A stretch of DNA of 64,000 nucleotides from Talinum fruticosum (Eukaryota > Streptophyta > Magnoliopsida > Caryophyllales > Talinaceae). Position 1 is the stretch's first letter, and the number at the start of each line of letters is the position of its first letter. The notes beneath the pieces are model-generated. The model was not told the origin of the DNA, did no database searches, and saw nothing but the letters and a program-made list of their open reading frames with translations. The stretch spans positions 496,001 to 560,000 of the forward strand of contig JAITYX010000083.1 of assembly GCA_021018815.1 (NCBI GenBank). The letters run 5' to 3'. Positions 1-12,385 of this stretch are shown in pieces. The position numbers were made by a program, and so were the translations under genes.

Positions 1-960
1 CACCGAGGTTATGAGTATATTTACTAAGTCTACTCACAAAGCATAGGCAATATCAAGCCAAGTATAATTCATTAAGAACATAACATTGCCAATTACTTTT
101 GCATATTCAATTTGGCACATAGGAACACCTTTATTCTTCACCAAATGCACACTAGCATCATAAGGTGTCCTAATAGGATCAACATAAAATGAATCAAACT
201 TTCTAAGTATTTTCTCAATATAATGAGTCCGACTAAGACTAATGCCATCTTGGGTCTTCTTAATTCCGACTCCCGAGATCACATAACCTTCACTCATATC
301 TTTCATTTCAAACTTAGTACTCGTAAAGTTTTTAGTTTCATTAACAATATCTATATTTGTGTCAAATATAAGCATGTCATCAACGAGATAAACATATAAT
401 AACACAACCATCGAAACATGTCCGTAATACACACAAGTGTCACCTTTATTTGTTTTAAACCCATTGGCAATTATCGTGTTATCAAATTTTTCATACTATT
501 GTTTAGGGACTTGTTTTAATCCATACAAGGATTTTACCAACTTACAAACTTTATGTTCTTGCCCGACAAGTACAAAGCCCTCAAGTTGTTTCATATAAAT
601 TTCTTCATCTAGTTTCCAATTTAAGAATGCAGCTTTAACATCCATTTGATGCACAATTAAGTCATGAATAGAAGCAAGTGCAATCAATACTCTAATGGTG
701 GTTATTTTAGTCACATGAGCATAAGTGTCAAAATAATCAATTTCCTTTCTTTGATTAAATCCTTTAACCACGGAAGCGAGCTTTATATTTAATAAACATT
801 TCTTCCGCCTCATCTTTTGAACGTAGGAGATAGACCATAGTGTAACATGAGTAGTCATCAACAAAAGTAATATAATATTTTTACTGCCTCTACTCATGTG
901 GTTCTTAAAATCTCCTAGGTCACTATAAACAAGCTCAAGCAATTCAGTTTGTCTTTCTAT
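1..960 (-). mobile_element. Ty1/copia retrotransposon remnant (reverse transcriptase part)
   Basis: Two minus-strand reading frames (942 to 496, then 432 to 34) encode consecutive parts of a copia-type reverse transcriptase. The first ends with the family hallmark DVKAAFLN followed by VCKLVKSLYGLKQ. The second carries a YLVDD active-site variant and the downstream IGNVMFLMNYTWLDIAYAL-like stretch. The two pieces are in different frames with a gap between them. No gag, protease or integrase is visible, and the element runs off the left edge, so it is a dead fragment. I see no LTR for it. The family call is firm; the lineage is not determinable here. Confidence 0.9.
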
Positions 961-1424
961 GGATTTAAATGCTTTCTTATGAAATTTAGCTTCAACACAT
1001 AATTGTTTGACAATGATAAGTCCAACTTAGAATAACATTACCTTGGACAGAGATTTACAAGTATTATACCTTGTGTGTACATACGTGTAACGTGGATTTT
1101 GAAATAATACTATCATAATAATATTTTTGAGATTATATAATTTGGATAATAATAATAGTAATTATGTGGTGCTGAATAGATTTTGAACCAAAGACTACTC
1201 AAAAGTACAGAAACAACTCCCAGAGTTAACAACAGAAATTCTGTGGTGCTGTTATGTCACGATACTTCAAATATTGTTGCCAACACAATCTAAGTAAATA
1301 TATATGTATTCCTACAAATTTAGAACTAGAAACCTAAATTAGAAGTACTTAAATGCCATCTCTTATCTAATTTAAGGTAGAAATCTATATGATATGATTT
1401 TCAAAGGTAGAAATAATATAGTAA
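961..1424. other. AT-rich intergenic stretch
   Basis: No convincing coding sequence is seen. The part nearest 1424 is probably the 3' untranslated region of the minus-strand lipid-transfer gene that ends at 1425. Confidence 0.4.
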
Positions 1425-2716
1425 CTAAAACAACTTGAACAACGAGAACCCTGAGAGAATCAGCCAAAGACTCTGTGAGAAAATTATCGACGGACTTGAA
1501 GCTGATCGGGCCGGGTGAACATTGGAGGATGCAGATGGAGCATCAACCTCGACTGGTGGTGACGCCTCTGATTGTTGGTTGGCTGTTGGTTTATCAGCCG
1601 CTGGTGTTAAGGCTGCTGCTTTAGATGCTGTTTCCCAAAATTTATTCAAAAAAACTTGTCGTAAGTTTTAAGCATTCGTCATGGATTGGGGGGAGAACTC
1701 TGTTGTTTAACCACACTCTAAACTTTGCGTACTAGTATATATGATATGATGATCACAAAGGACTCATAAGCGAAGCATGTAAAATTATAAAACAGATGTA
1801 TATTCCTGTGTTTACTGAACTCAACTTAAAATTTAACCTATCGTATTTTGGACAAAGGACAAATGGTGAAGGATGTACCTTGTTGTAGATTTTAATGTTA
1901 AGATCATCATACTATATACAATTTTGTCAACTATAAGATCAAATGCATATTCTTAACTTTTATTGATAAGATTGATCTATTATATGTTTTGCATTTGTTG
2001 ACAAAGTTGACAGTCTTCAACTCGATACCTGTAATGAACTCAATTGATCTCTTACTGGCCTCTAGACTGTCTTTTAAAAAAAAAAAAATCATGCTAATGT
2101 ACATGAATAACCGAGGGTTCAATCATCTTGGGAATCTAAGACAAGAGTTAGACAGACATTGTGTTGTACCTGGAGCTGGAAGAGGACTGCCACCAGCTGC
2201 AAGAGGCCATAGAAAAAGAACAAAAATGTCCAATTAGAAACAATAAGTCCAAGGAACATAAAAGACGATCAGAACTGAATTGAGCTAAGCATTTTGATGA
2301 CAAAACCTAACACTTCATAAACCTATTTGGAGAGGTTGAAATGAAGGCAGTGTATGTATACCTTGGCACTGAACTGAGACATCATCAGTACCACACAACC
2401 TTGGTAGAGAGAGTGCTAAGTTTCTTTTGATGTAACCGAGAGGCAGGGGAATACTTGCAGTCACCAACATGCAGCCGCAGTCAATGCTGGTGCTCATCAG
2501 TGATTTGAATGCATCGCAGCAATTTGATGTAGGAGCTGAACCGTTGGCAGTGCTCCCAGTTATGAAATCCATGCATGGGGTGAACCCATACATCATCGAG
2601 CCCGTGCATGGGGTTTTAATCTGCCCAATTTGACCCTTCACTAAACCAACCAAGATGTAGGATAATATAGTTAGTATTAATGCAACATTCTGTGGTTTTG
2701 GTTTCACTCCCTCCAT
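1425..2716 (-). CDS. GPI-anchored non-specific lipid transfer protein, copy 1 (three exons)
   Basis: Coding exons on the minus strand are 2716-2362, 2196-2170 and 1627-1425. Both introns are GT-AG and phase 1, and the total is 585 nt (194 residues). The N-terminus is a signal peptide ending near Gly28. The mature part has the complete eight-cysteine motif (C, C, CC, CGC, C, C). The 27-nt second exon adds a Gly/Pro linker, and the third encodes an Ala/Pro/Ser-rich linker and a hydrophobic tail ending LFKLF, as expected for a GPI-attachment signal. Such proteins bind lipids at the outer plasma membrane and in the wall. A TATA-like element lies on the minus strand at about 2791-2797. It is transcribed away from copy 2 and needs no frame correction. 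Confidence 0.88.
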
Positions 2717-3842
2717 TTTAAGAAAGTTTTAGTGTGATTTTCTTTAGTCAAAGTTTCAAGGGATGATTTTGAATGAGAACTGGGAGAGTGATTTATAGTG
2801 GGAGTGTTTTGTTTCTGATTGGCGGTTCAGGGGAAAACCAGGGAGTTCTTGAGTTGGGTTTTTTGGAGATCAACTGTTCTAACTAATGGAAGTGATGGGA
2901 GGTTCTAGTAGTACCACTGTTTTTCTCCTGTGAGGTTTGCAAAGGGGTGATCTGTCCAATTTTGTTTAGAGGAATGGTTTCGGTTGGATTATGTTTGGCA
3001 TGTTAGTTGAAGCTACAAACTGGGCACATTAGACTGTCAATTTCAATGAGTCATTTCTCTCACTTCATTCATCAATAAGGGTAAGATCTAGGTGTGCCTT
3101 ACATACCAATCAGTGAAAGTAATAGTTCAATTAGCTTGGAGGTTTCCATCTAATATAACAAAAACCATTTCTCAGTTCTTTTCTGTCAGATTTATCAAGC
3201 CAAGAATTTGGAAAGTAGGGTTTCTAACATGGAGAATTACTCATTCAAATTAAGTGCGATATCAGGATTGCTTTCTACCCTTCACTAGTAATATTTAGGT
3301 AAATGCTTAGTTTTTGTGCGTGTGTAATGCATGCACCTCGTAAAAGCAGACGATTAATTAAGTAAATACTCCTGAATGTCGAATATTATGCACACGCACC
3401 TTATGGTATGTGTTTGGATGTGAAAGTCCTGTCAACTAGTTACTCTTTAGTCTTTCTGCAAAAAATTTGACAATCATCCTCGTAACATCCGGGGAGTAGG
3501 AACCCAAAAAATCAGTCATTTATTAGATCATGTTGTAAATAGGCACAAATGCTAGCTCTGAAGACATGTCTATTGCCTAAATGTAATTTGTTTAACAAAT
3601 TATAGCCAACTGTACACATAGAAGTATTAAATGTGCTATCCTATGTTGACTTGATTAACATCTAAAGCTCAACTAACCTTTCCAACTAAATAAGATTTGG
3701 CCACCCAAAACTGTATTATTTAACTGCTTCAGCTTGTAATCTGGTATAAAACCACCCCATTTCTTTCCCAAGATCCTCATCACCACACAAATTACAATCT
3801 CTTCGAAAAAAGAAAAAAAAGGTCCTTTGTTTTCCCCAAAAA
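2717..3842. promoter_or_regulatory. Shared divergent promoter region of LTPG copies 1 and 2
   Basis: About 1.1 kb separates the two start codons, which face away from each other. A TATAAA at 3745-3750 serves the plus-strand gene, and a minus-strand TATAAAT near 2791-2797 serves copy 1. No coding sequence is seen between them. Confidence 0.6.
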
Positions 3843-4870
3843 ATGGCTTCAAGGGGAGCTCAAGTGTGCCTCATGCTCCTAGTCCTAGGAGTAGCATGGA
3901 GAGGAGCCAGAGCTCAATCGAGCCCCGGTTGCACAAACGTATTAATGAGCATGTCTACTTGCCTTAACTACATAAGTGGCAACTCCTCAAGTCCGGCACC
4001 TTCATGCTGCTCTGCTCTTTCCAGTGTTGTCCAATCACAGCCTCAGTGCCTTTGTGCGGCCCTCAATGGTGAAGCCGCCACTTCCTTAGGTATTAGTATC
4101 GACAAAACTCGAGCACTCCAGCTACCGAAGGCTTGCAATGTCAAAACTCCCCTGTCAGCAAATGCAATGGTAGGATTTTCCTTAACCTCATTCCTGATTG
4201 CTAACAAGCATGAGACCTAGACTTGGCAAAACTGACCCATGTCGTGTGAATGACCCAAAAATTATCTGAACAAGCTTAATTATTGGATAAACTGGCAGTG
4301 CATTAGGTGAGTGTGACCCATAATTTGACCACTAGTTAACTGATATAAAGTCTAAACCTAAGTCAAAGGACACATTTGCGAAGTCTAATCAAACAGACCT
4401 CTATGAAACTGCTGAACTTCTGACTCTGAGCACAGCTTAAGTCAGTGATTGTATATGCTCTTTGCTGGATACAAGGGCAATGCAAAAATAATATCAGTAA
4501 AAATTGTAATCTCTATTTTTCACCCTTATTTTTTTGGGTGAAAATAGGGGTGGTGGAGCTTCAACTTCAGGGGAAGCACCAGCAGAATCTCCTGCAGGTG
4601 TCACAGATGATGAACCTAAATCCCCTCCATCTGATGTTCCTTCAGGTATGTCACGTTCTTGTAGATTGAAATGAATGGTCACGAATAGGCCGAAATGCAT
4701 AAGAGAAAAAAATGATAGACATCAATGTTGGTTTTTGTGGTTGATGCAGGTTCTGGATCAAAGACACTTCCATCAACTCCGGGAGCACATCTAATGGAAG
4801 CATCACCAGATATTCCCTTCACCTTCTGGCCGTTTTTGTGTCTTGTGCTTCGGTTTTGGCCATGCTTTGA
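3843..4870 (+). CDS. GPI-anchored non-specific lipid transfer protein, copy 2 (three exons, frame broken)
   Basis: Exons are 3843-4169, 4548-4645 and 4750-4870. A signal peptide ends at about ARAQ (residue 25). Seven cysteines of the eight-cysteine motif are in frame; the eighth appears only in the shifted frame as VSKCN after the C run at 4149-4152. Exon 2 (Gly/Ala/Ser/Pro linker) needs one more G in the run at 4547-4550 to keep phase 1. Exon 3 needs one more G at 4781-4783, which gives a normal Ser/Asn linker and a hydrophobic tail ending SVLAML before TGA at 4868. With these three bases the length is 549 nt (182 residues). The defects are probably sequence errors, but a pseudogene is not excluded. 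A TATA box lies at 3745. Confidence 0.8.
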
Positions 4871-6721
4871 ACCATTAAATCTCCTTTTCCAGCTTATTGT
4901 TCTTGATTGTATTTCATTTTGATACTTCGTGGTCTATTTATCCATTTATTGTGGTTTGTAGAATAAGCCTTCACATTGGGTCCCTTGTTTGAGCAGTTTA
5001 TGTGATCAGTGCATTGTATTAAGCAGTTTCTCTCAGTGAATCCTATTGAACTCAATATGTCAAATTTTATTTTATTTTTTTCTGAGAAAACAATATGTTA
5101 TATCTATGAACTCAATAAATGTGAATCAAAGGACAAATGTAACTGGAAACACACATTTTGCTCAAGAATCAAACGGAAGAAACTTTCTGGTGCTGTGATA
5201 GCACACATAATGGCCCATTAAAACAAACAGTAATTTGCAGGGAGATACACTTTATAGTAAATCACATTTTTCAATAGTGGATAGAGATGTTACTTTCATC
5301 AATACATATATCCACCCAGAGCAACATGTCATCGAAGCATATTCCGCAGCACCCTGCCCCTTCCTGAGTGACACTGAGTGGCCCACGCACCAGCAAGCTC
5401 CTCGCTGTGGCTTCAGGCAGCAAAGGTTCCTCTTACCTTGTGCAATAATCAATATGGAAGCTGCTGAGATTCAAACTTGATACCTCTAGCTCAAAGGCTC
5501 TGAAACCATGTTCAGGAACCAACTCAACTTAAGCTGATGGTTGAAGGTACAAGAATAAGTTTATCTGATAACACATCTCCACAGGACCGTCAGAGGCATG
5601 CCCAGGGCACCACGCTTCCAGCTCCTCTGGCTGGTGCTTTCCATGATAATAGCCCGTACTAATCTTAGATAAGATTTTAGGGACAAGTAGAGATATGAGC
5701 GAGGTTTAAGAGGCAGGAATAGGCCAGGGTTAAATAGGTTTTGCCGTTGCTTGCTCACTAATCTGGCGATTATACTGCTAGAATTCTGTTTTCTGATTTT
5801 CTTCCTATTTCTTTGGGTTTAAGCTTACCTCAAAGAAGAAGAAAAAGAAAAGGAAATTACCATGGGCAGTAACTTGAAAATGGTGTTTCTAGTGCTCTTT
5901 GTGGTAATATTTTCTCGATGGTTTTTCTGGAATTGTATACAATGCACTCCCATTTGGTTTTAACACCTATATATATGTTCCTCAATTTTTCCTTATATCT
6001 GCAATCATTACCATATATCGAAAATTGGGATTGGTCGCGCATTGATAAAGTTTGTGGGATGAGCATACATATCAGCTGATGGTCATTGCCAATCGGATTT
6101 ATGGAACCCGCACTTGAGCTTATATGTATTGTTCTCTCTATTAAGGCATGGTATATATAAACAATACCCCTGTAACTGATGTATTGCCATATCAGAAAAT
6201 GAACTGACTTTATGCATTAAGGATAACTGATTTGGTCTCAACAGTGAACAATACATAATAGGCAAGGATAACATATGCATATAGCCATATAGGATTCTAG
6301 CATACTGCTGTGGTGCTCAATACAGACATTCCTTGCACATTTCCTTAGGTTAATCTGGAATCTTATTACAAACAATTATAATAATGTACTAAGCCACAAT
6401 ATAAATTCATAGTCTAATTGAGCAAAAGTTGAAAAACTATATTTTTATCCAAAATTTGTTGGGACTGATGACTGAAATTTATATCTGGAAACCTGTTAGC
6501 TCACTTAACATCTTTACATTAAGGAAATTAGGAAAATTAGTTGGCCCAAACATTTTCTTTGACTTCTCTTCAATATCCAGTTCTTCCTTATAAAACATTG
6601 TACTAACACTTCTCCTAGCATTCACTTTCTCTCAAACAACACATTCAAATTGATCTAAGATTACCATCCCAGCTCCCAAAAGGGCATCATCTTTGATCAG
6701 AAATTTGCACGATTTGAAGAT
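4871..6721. other. Intergenic region between LTPG copies 2 and 3
   Basis: No supported gene. It holds a tRNA-derived SINE-like element (about 5440-5550, listed separately). Near its right end is the promoter of copy 3, with TATAAA at 6589-6594. Confidence 0.5.
5440..5550 (-). mobile_element. tRNA-derived SINE-like element
   Basis: Read on the minus strand, this stretch has a tRNA-like A-box region (GAGTTGGTTCCTGAACATGG, then TTTCAGAGCC). About 25 bases further on is a B-box-like TCAAGTTTGAATCTC, the arrangement of an RNA polymerase III promoter. A related sequence lies at about 43565-43645. The middle also resembles the initiator-Met primer binding site of copia elements, so a retrotransposon scrap is the main alternative. 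Ends are approximate. Confidence 0.45.
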
Positions 6722-7530
6722 ATGGGTCCATCAACAGGGACCAGAATAATGGTAGGGCTGGCTCTAGTCATTACCGCGCTATGGGGTGAAGCTATGGCTC
6801 AGTCAACACAACAGTCCGGGTGCACCTCACAGCTGGTGGGCTTAGCACCATGTCTCGGTTACATTACAGGAATTGTGACGGTTCCTTCATCCCCATGCTG
6901 CAGGCAGCTAGACAGTATAGTTCAATCACAGCCTCAGTGCCTCTGCCAACTCGTTAATGGGAATTCGTCTCCCTTGGGAGTTGCCATCAATCAGGCTCAG
7001 GCTTTATCCCTCCCTGGTGCCTGCAATCTCCAGACTCCTGATGTTAGCCTCTGTAAACGTAAGTACACGAAAACCTTTCAAAAGAACAAAACAGAAGTAT
7101 TTTTCATTAATTCCTCATTATATGCATGTGAATGTGAGATTAAAATGATGTATGTATGGTGCAGTTTTAAATCAGCCATCAGGATCAGGATCGGGATCAG
7201 GGGACACAGGAGGTTCAACTGCAGGATCCGGATCCCCAAGTAGTTCCCCAACTGATGATGCTTCGACACCTGATTCTTCAGAAAATCCTGAAACTCCTCA
7301 GACTACCCCATCAACATTTTCTGGCATTCCTTCATTAGGTGAATAACATTTACATTTTTCTCCATTATTTGCCAAAAAGAAAAAACAAGGTGTTTTTGGA
7401 GTACTAATCATAATTAAATTTCTGGATATATGCAGGATCAGGATCTAAATCAACCAAATTTTCAGTTCAGTTGACACTATTTCTTCTCTTCATCGCCTCG
7501 AGTGCTTCTACAATCATCAGAATAGTTTGA
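6722..7530 (+). CDS. GPI-anchored non-specific lipid transfer protein, copy 3 (three exons)
   Basis: Exons 6722-7058, 7165-7338 and 7436-7530 join with two phase-1 GT-AG introns into 606 nt (201 residues). A signal peptide ends at EAMAQ (about residue 27). All eight cysteines are present (GCTSQ, PCLGY, PCCRQ, QCLCQ, ACNL, LCK). Exon 2 is a long Gly/Ser/Thr/Pro linker beginning LNQPSGSGSGSGD, and exon 3 gives Gly-Ser-Lys-Ser followed by a hydrophobic tail ending RIV. Expected role: lipid carrier tethered outside the plasma membrane. Unlike copies 2 and 4 it reads through without correction; its TPD segment lacks the C run that is short in those copies. A TATA box lies at 6589. Confidence 0.92.
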
Positions 7531-9743
7531 GAACATAAACATGAAGAATTTGAGCTGAATATACATACCTCATGTTTTGAAGATCCACTTCAGATCATTT
7601 GTAAATTGATTGATATTGTTATATTTAATTGATAAATATATATCTGATACATATAGATCGAGGACAGCCTGTTGCTGCTAAACAATATACATACAGCTTG
7701 TTATATACTGATCAGCAATTTTTTTTCTCCATAGAGATGAATACTTGGGTTCATGAAATTACTCAACATTTATGTATTTAGAACTTGGCAGTATCACACA
7801 TGCATATAAAATCTCTTTTCCATACCTTTTTTCTGAAAAATTACCTAATAATTGTCTCAGAACAAATTCTAAGAACGATATGTATCAGCAATAATGCATT
7901 AGGAAAAGATATACAATAGAACCTCTGTGTTATGCAGTGGCTATGAATTTGAGGGCTTCGGATATTGGAATTGAGCTTTATCAAATTGATTCAGAATTGA
8001 GATAAAAGAATCATGAAAGTTATCAAGGACACAGTTTCATAGCTTCGCAACTCGCATGCAGCAAACCAGTGCAAGACTTACTAATTTCAGTGCTCTGTCA
8101 CAGGGGCAACCCTCAATGCTTTCATTCAATCATGAAGATGACAATTTAATCTTGAATTTTGACTTCATATACAATTTAATCTTGAATCACACCAATAATT
8201 TTGATATATAGAACTAAAGTTTAGTCAATGCAACAAATCCATGAAAAGAAATCAATCTCTCACATCAGTAACATGCATACAAACTAAATTTGTTTAAGAA
8301 ATAGCATTAATAACTCCCCAAAAAATACCAAAGTAGTACAAATAGTAAACTTTGACTTGATAAGTCATTTCTTATGGAACAATGGCATCATTTTCTATGT
8401 GCAAGGTTAGAATGATTTGACAATTTTTTTATGTTGGTAATTTTTTTTTAAAACCTTCTACCAATTATCAGTATCGAATTAATTTAGATATGAGTCATCG
8501 TATTTTAAGGATCAAGGGATCAGATGTATAAACTCGGGGTCAAGGCTTAATGAAAACCGTCACCAGTTGGCATCTACAACTTTGTCTAGGAGAATATTTG
8601 CATATCTAGAATGTGAATCCAAATAGAAGGGTTGAAAATCTCATATCCATAAAACTTGAGCTCAAAGCTCTTGACATTTCAGGGAAAGACTTGCCAAAGT
8701 CTTAGCTAAGCAGGATTCAAAAAGTCCGAAACAGAGGGAAGTTGGAAGTGGTGGTTCATCTGAAATTCCCAAATCAAAGCAACCTAACCAACGACGTTTT
8801 GCCACCTGTCAAACTGTTTTGGTAATTAATTTGCTTCTTTTAACGAAACATGAACCTGCTCTTCAACGGTAAAATATAATACTAATAATTGTAATTAAGT
8901 ATTCTAGGAGATCAATTAATTATTGCCCCAAAAAAAAAAGAAAAAGGAGATCAATTAATTAATTAATTAATTTCATGTAAACTCAGGTTGATTCCTAATG
9001 AACTGAGGTCAGCACTTTAATTTTAGTTGTCTATTACAATCTTAATTAGCAAGTAATAATTTACAGGATGGTTATGGACATGGACCAACTGTTACCGCAT
9101 GTTTGAATCTTGATTCTTTATTAACAACCGAAACAAGTCTGAGAATTCATTCGTAAAATTTAAATCTAAAATTTATGCTGATTGTTTCGTTCGGAGGAAA
9201 ATCTGATATAACAATTTTGACATTAAATAACATGATTATGTAAATTACTTTGTTCTTTAATCGGAAGACGAACTCAAAATTTATATCGAATTTTTGAAAT
9301 GGATAAAACTATCACAATCACAATATGTGTATGTATATTGTCTTTTACATAGCTATCTAAGTCTCAATAATTATGGTTGATTAAACACAAATTTACATAT
9401 TGAAATGAAAATGGCACGACAAAAACAAGTGACATAATCTGTGATACATGGAAACTAGACGGTGTGGAAAGATGGCCACAAAGCAAATTTTGTCAATGAA
9501 AAAGAATGTCATAAGCTATGCTAGAAAATAGAGACACGTAACCATAACTTTTTATTTGATTAATCCAAGTATAAGGCAAAGTTGGTCACCCAAATCAAAC
9601 CACTTTGTTTGTACCTGTCCTCTGAAGCATCCCTTTAAATACCCCAAATCACTCCTCCCCATCTTCAACCCAACCCAAAATCAAACAGCAAAAATCACCC
9701 CAGAAACCCAAATCTCTAAATTAAGTAACTACCCACAGCAAAA
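7531..9743. other. Intergenic region between LTPG copies 3 and 4
   Basis: AT-rich, no supported gene. The left end is the probable 3' untranslated region of copy 3. The right end holds the copy 4 promoter (TTTAAATA at 9634-9641) and a CA-rich leader. Confidence 0.5.
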
Positions 9744-10468
9744 ATGGCAGGGATCAGGAAGATGGAGATGGTAAAACTTGCCATAGTGGCTCTAGTGGCT
9801 AGCTCAATGTGGGCAGTGTCAAATGCACAATCAGGGTCAAGTGACAGCTGCACCAATGTGTTGATCAGCATGTCTCCCTGCTTGAACTACATCACGGGGA
9901 ACTCGTCCACCCCCTCCTCCAGCTGCTGCACCCAGCTCGGGAGCGTTGTCAAGAACAACCCCAAGTGCCTCTGTGAAGTCATCAATGGTGGCACGTCTAA
10001 CTTGGCTGGCATGAGCATTAACCAGACCCAGGCATTGACTCTTCCAACTGCTTGCAAGGTCCAGACTCCCCCATCAGCCGCTGCTCCACTGGTAAGAAAT
10101 ACTGCAGTGTCTAGCAAACCACTGTTAGCTGTTAACTCTTAGCTGATTGTATACGTAATCAAAATCATAATATACTGTTGTCAATGGCAGGTGGTGCTCC
10201 ATCTGGATCCCCATCAGGAACTACTCCAACTGACTCAACTACTCCACGTATGTCACGCATTTCATTCATCGAACACTAAAATATTTGGTTTAGATATAAT
10301 TGAACTGAATGGAGTTGAATTTTGAATTTGGTATGTACAGAAGGTGGATCAAAGGCAACACCAACAACTGACGCAGGATCATCGGATGCGAACAAGATTA
10401 TGACAAAGGCGGCATCAGTTCCTCTGTTGTTGGCTCTGTCATTCGTGATGGCCTTCGCTGCCCTGTAA
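9744..10468 (+). CDS. GPI-anchored non-specific lipid transfer protein, copy 4 (three exons, one frame break)
   Basis: Exons are 9744-10091, 10191-10247 and 10341-10468. A signal peptide ends near SNAQ (about residue 29). Seven cysteines are in frame (SCTN, PCLNY, SCCTQ, KCLCE, ACKV). The eighth lies in the shifted frame as ISRCST, recovered by one extra C in the run at 10068-10072. This also sets exon 1 to phase 1, which exons 2 and 3 require; the corrected length is 534 nt (177 residues). Exon 2 is a Pro/Ser/Thr/Gly linker. Exon 3 ends in a hydrophobic stretch [14 protein letters not shown] typical of GPI signals. Its exon 1 is most like copy 2. Confidence 0.85.
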
Positions 10469-12099
10469 AGCTGATCCTTTCACTTGAAGGGGCTATTTTG
10501 GCGTTCTAGTCTTGGAATCTTGATTCTTTTTCTGGGTTGTGACTTTTTTGTTGTTCTGTTTTTGGGTTTCATTGTTGATTTTGGGATGTAGTTCTTCACG
10601 CTCGGGATTGGATTCTTGGAATGATTGGGATGTTCTCATTCTTGTTATCTTTCAGTGTTTGAGAGGTATTATATAATGTAATGATTATTTGGCTTGTTAT
10701 TTTTATGGAGTTTCTTGTTCAGTAATTTCCATTACGATTTTCGTATAGAATATGAATATCTCCTCCCCTCCCACCAAAAAAAAAAAAGAAAATAAGAAAT
10801 ACCTAGAAAGAGTTTTTTTTTTAAAAAAAGAAAAAAATCCCTTTTTATGATTTTCATATACAATTCAATCCATCTTGAATATGCTCCATGTTACCCTAGT
10901 CTCATCTTAATATTTGATAAATCAATGTATAATGGAAATTATACTATCTCTTAAAAAAGAGTAATTAATATTTTAAATCAGTCAGATATGTCAAAAAAGT
11001 TAATATATATCATTACATCTCAAGAAATTCTATTATTCCAACAACTTATTAATATATATCAAAAATCTTATCCTTGGTCACCTGGAACATAAATAAAGCA
11101 AATTCTTATGTCATATTCATAAAAATAAATGATTCTTTAAAATTTAGTAACATATATTCTTTGCAATTATATGTTCAGATTAGTGCTTACATATCTTTGG
11201 GAAGTACATTAGAAAATTTTATATATTTTACCTCCAAATGAAACTTAATGGACCCACTTCTTATCTTACCAGCTTCATATAACCTCGTTAATCTTTTAAA
11301 AGAAAGAAACTAAAAACTAATGGAGAAAATGATATAATTTAGGTACATGGATTATCTTTATTTTATTTATCTATATTTAACTATTATTGGTTTAAAAAGA
11401 GTATAGAGCGTTTTCATCACAGATTTTCTATTTCCATTTACAAGATTCAAATTTGAGGTCGTCAAACCACTTGTGAATGAATTTAGAGGTGGCAAATGAG
11501 TCATTTGGTTTAGATGTGATTTGAGCTAAATTTGAAGAGGATCATGTTTTAAGTTGGCAACATTTTGGTTCAATTCGGTGATTTGTGGTTCCGATCAACT
11601 TTGAGTCGATTGATGTCCGATTCAATAAACTTGTCTTTTTAAAAATAAAAAAAACTTTGTACGAAATTTCAAGTCGAGAGTCGGTTTGGCTAGTGTAAAC
11701 TTTTAATTTCGATCACTTTTACAATAGCATATTCAATTTATCAAGAGTTTGTTTAAAATGACTAATAAAATCGAGTAGAAATACTTGTTATAGAATAAAC
11801 AAACATAAACGAATAGAAATAATTATTATAGCCAAAATGTAAATATAAAAACGAGTAAAAATGAGTTGAAATGAATAAAAAAAAAGATATAAATAAATAT
11901 TGATATATATATCAATTCTAACATATCTTAAGTCAATTATAAAAACGAGTTATTTGATTCAAATTTTAAATTTCGGATCAGTTTTAAGATGATTAAGATA
12001 ACACATGATGATTCAATAGGCATCCCAAAAAAAAGAGATTCCTTGCGGGTTTTCGTCAATCAGACTACCGACTCTCTTTTAAGCACCCATCCATCATTA
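10469..12099. other. AT-rich intergenic region
   Basis: No supported gene. It contains several A/T runs near 10770-10840. At about 11460-11960 there is a stretch with TE-like texture (repeated 'gagtcgattgat' and 'ttcaattcggt' type phrases), vaguely similar to sequence at 29.2-29.45 kb. Confidence 0.4.
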
Positions 12100-12353
12100 T
12101 CATTATTCTCCTAATCCCAATCCTAATCCTAGTTCTAACCCAGCGTCTTCTTTTCTTTTGTTTTTGGTTGGAAATCCAACGGTGGAGACGCAGAGCACAA
12201 TGCGATCGAGCGGCGAGAAAATCACGAAATTCGCTGGCGTGTTTTCTCTGTCCCCCTTGACCTTGTAATTCTGTAGCTCTCTTTCACTTCGTCGAACCCT
12301 ATAAACCCAAACCCAAAGGCCCCCTCTCTCTCTCTCTCTCTCTCCATCATCAT

Positions 12354-12385
<32 letters not shown>

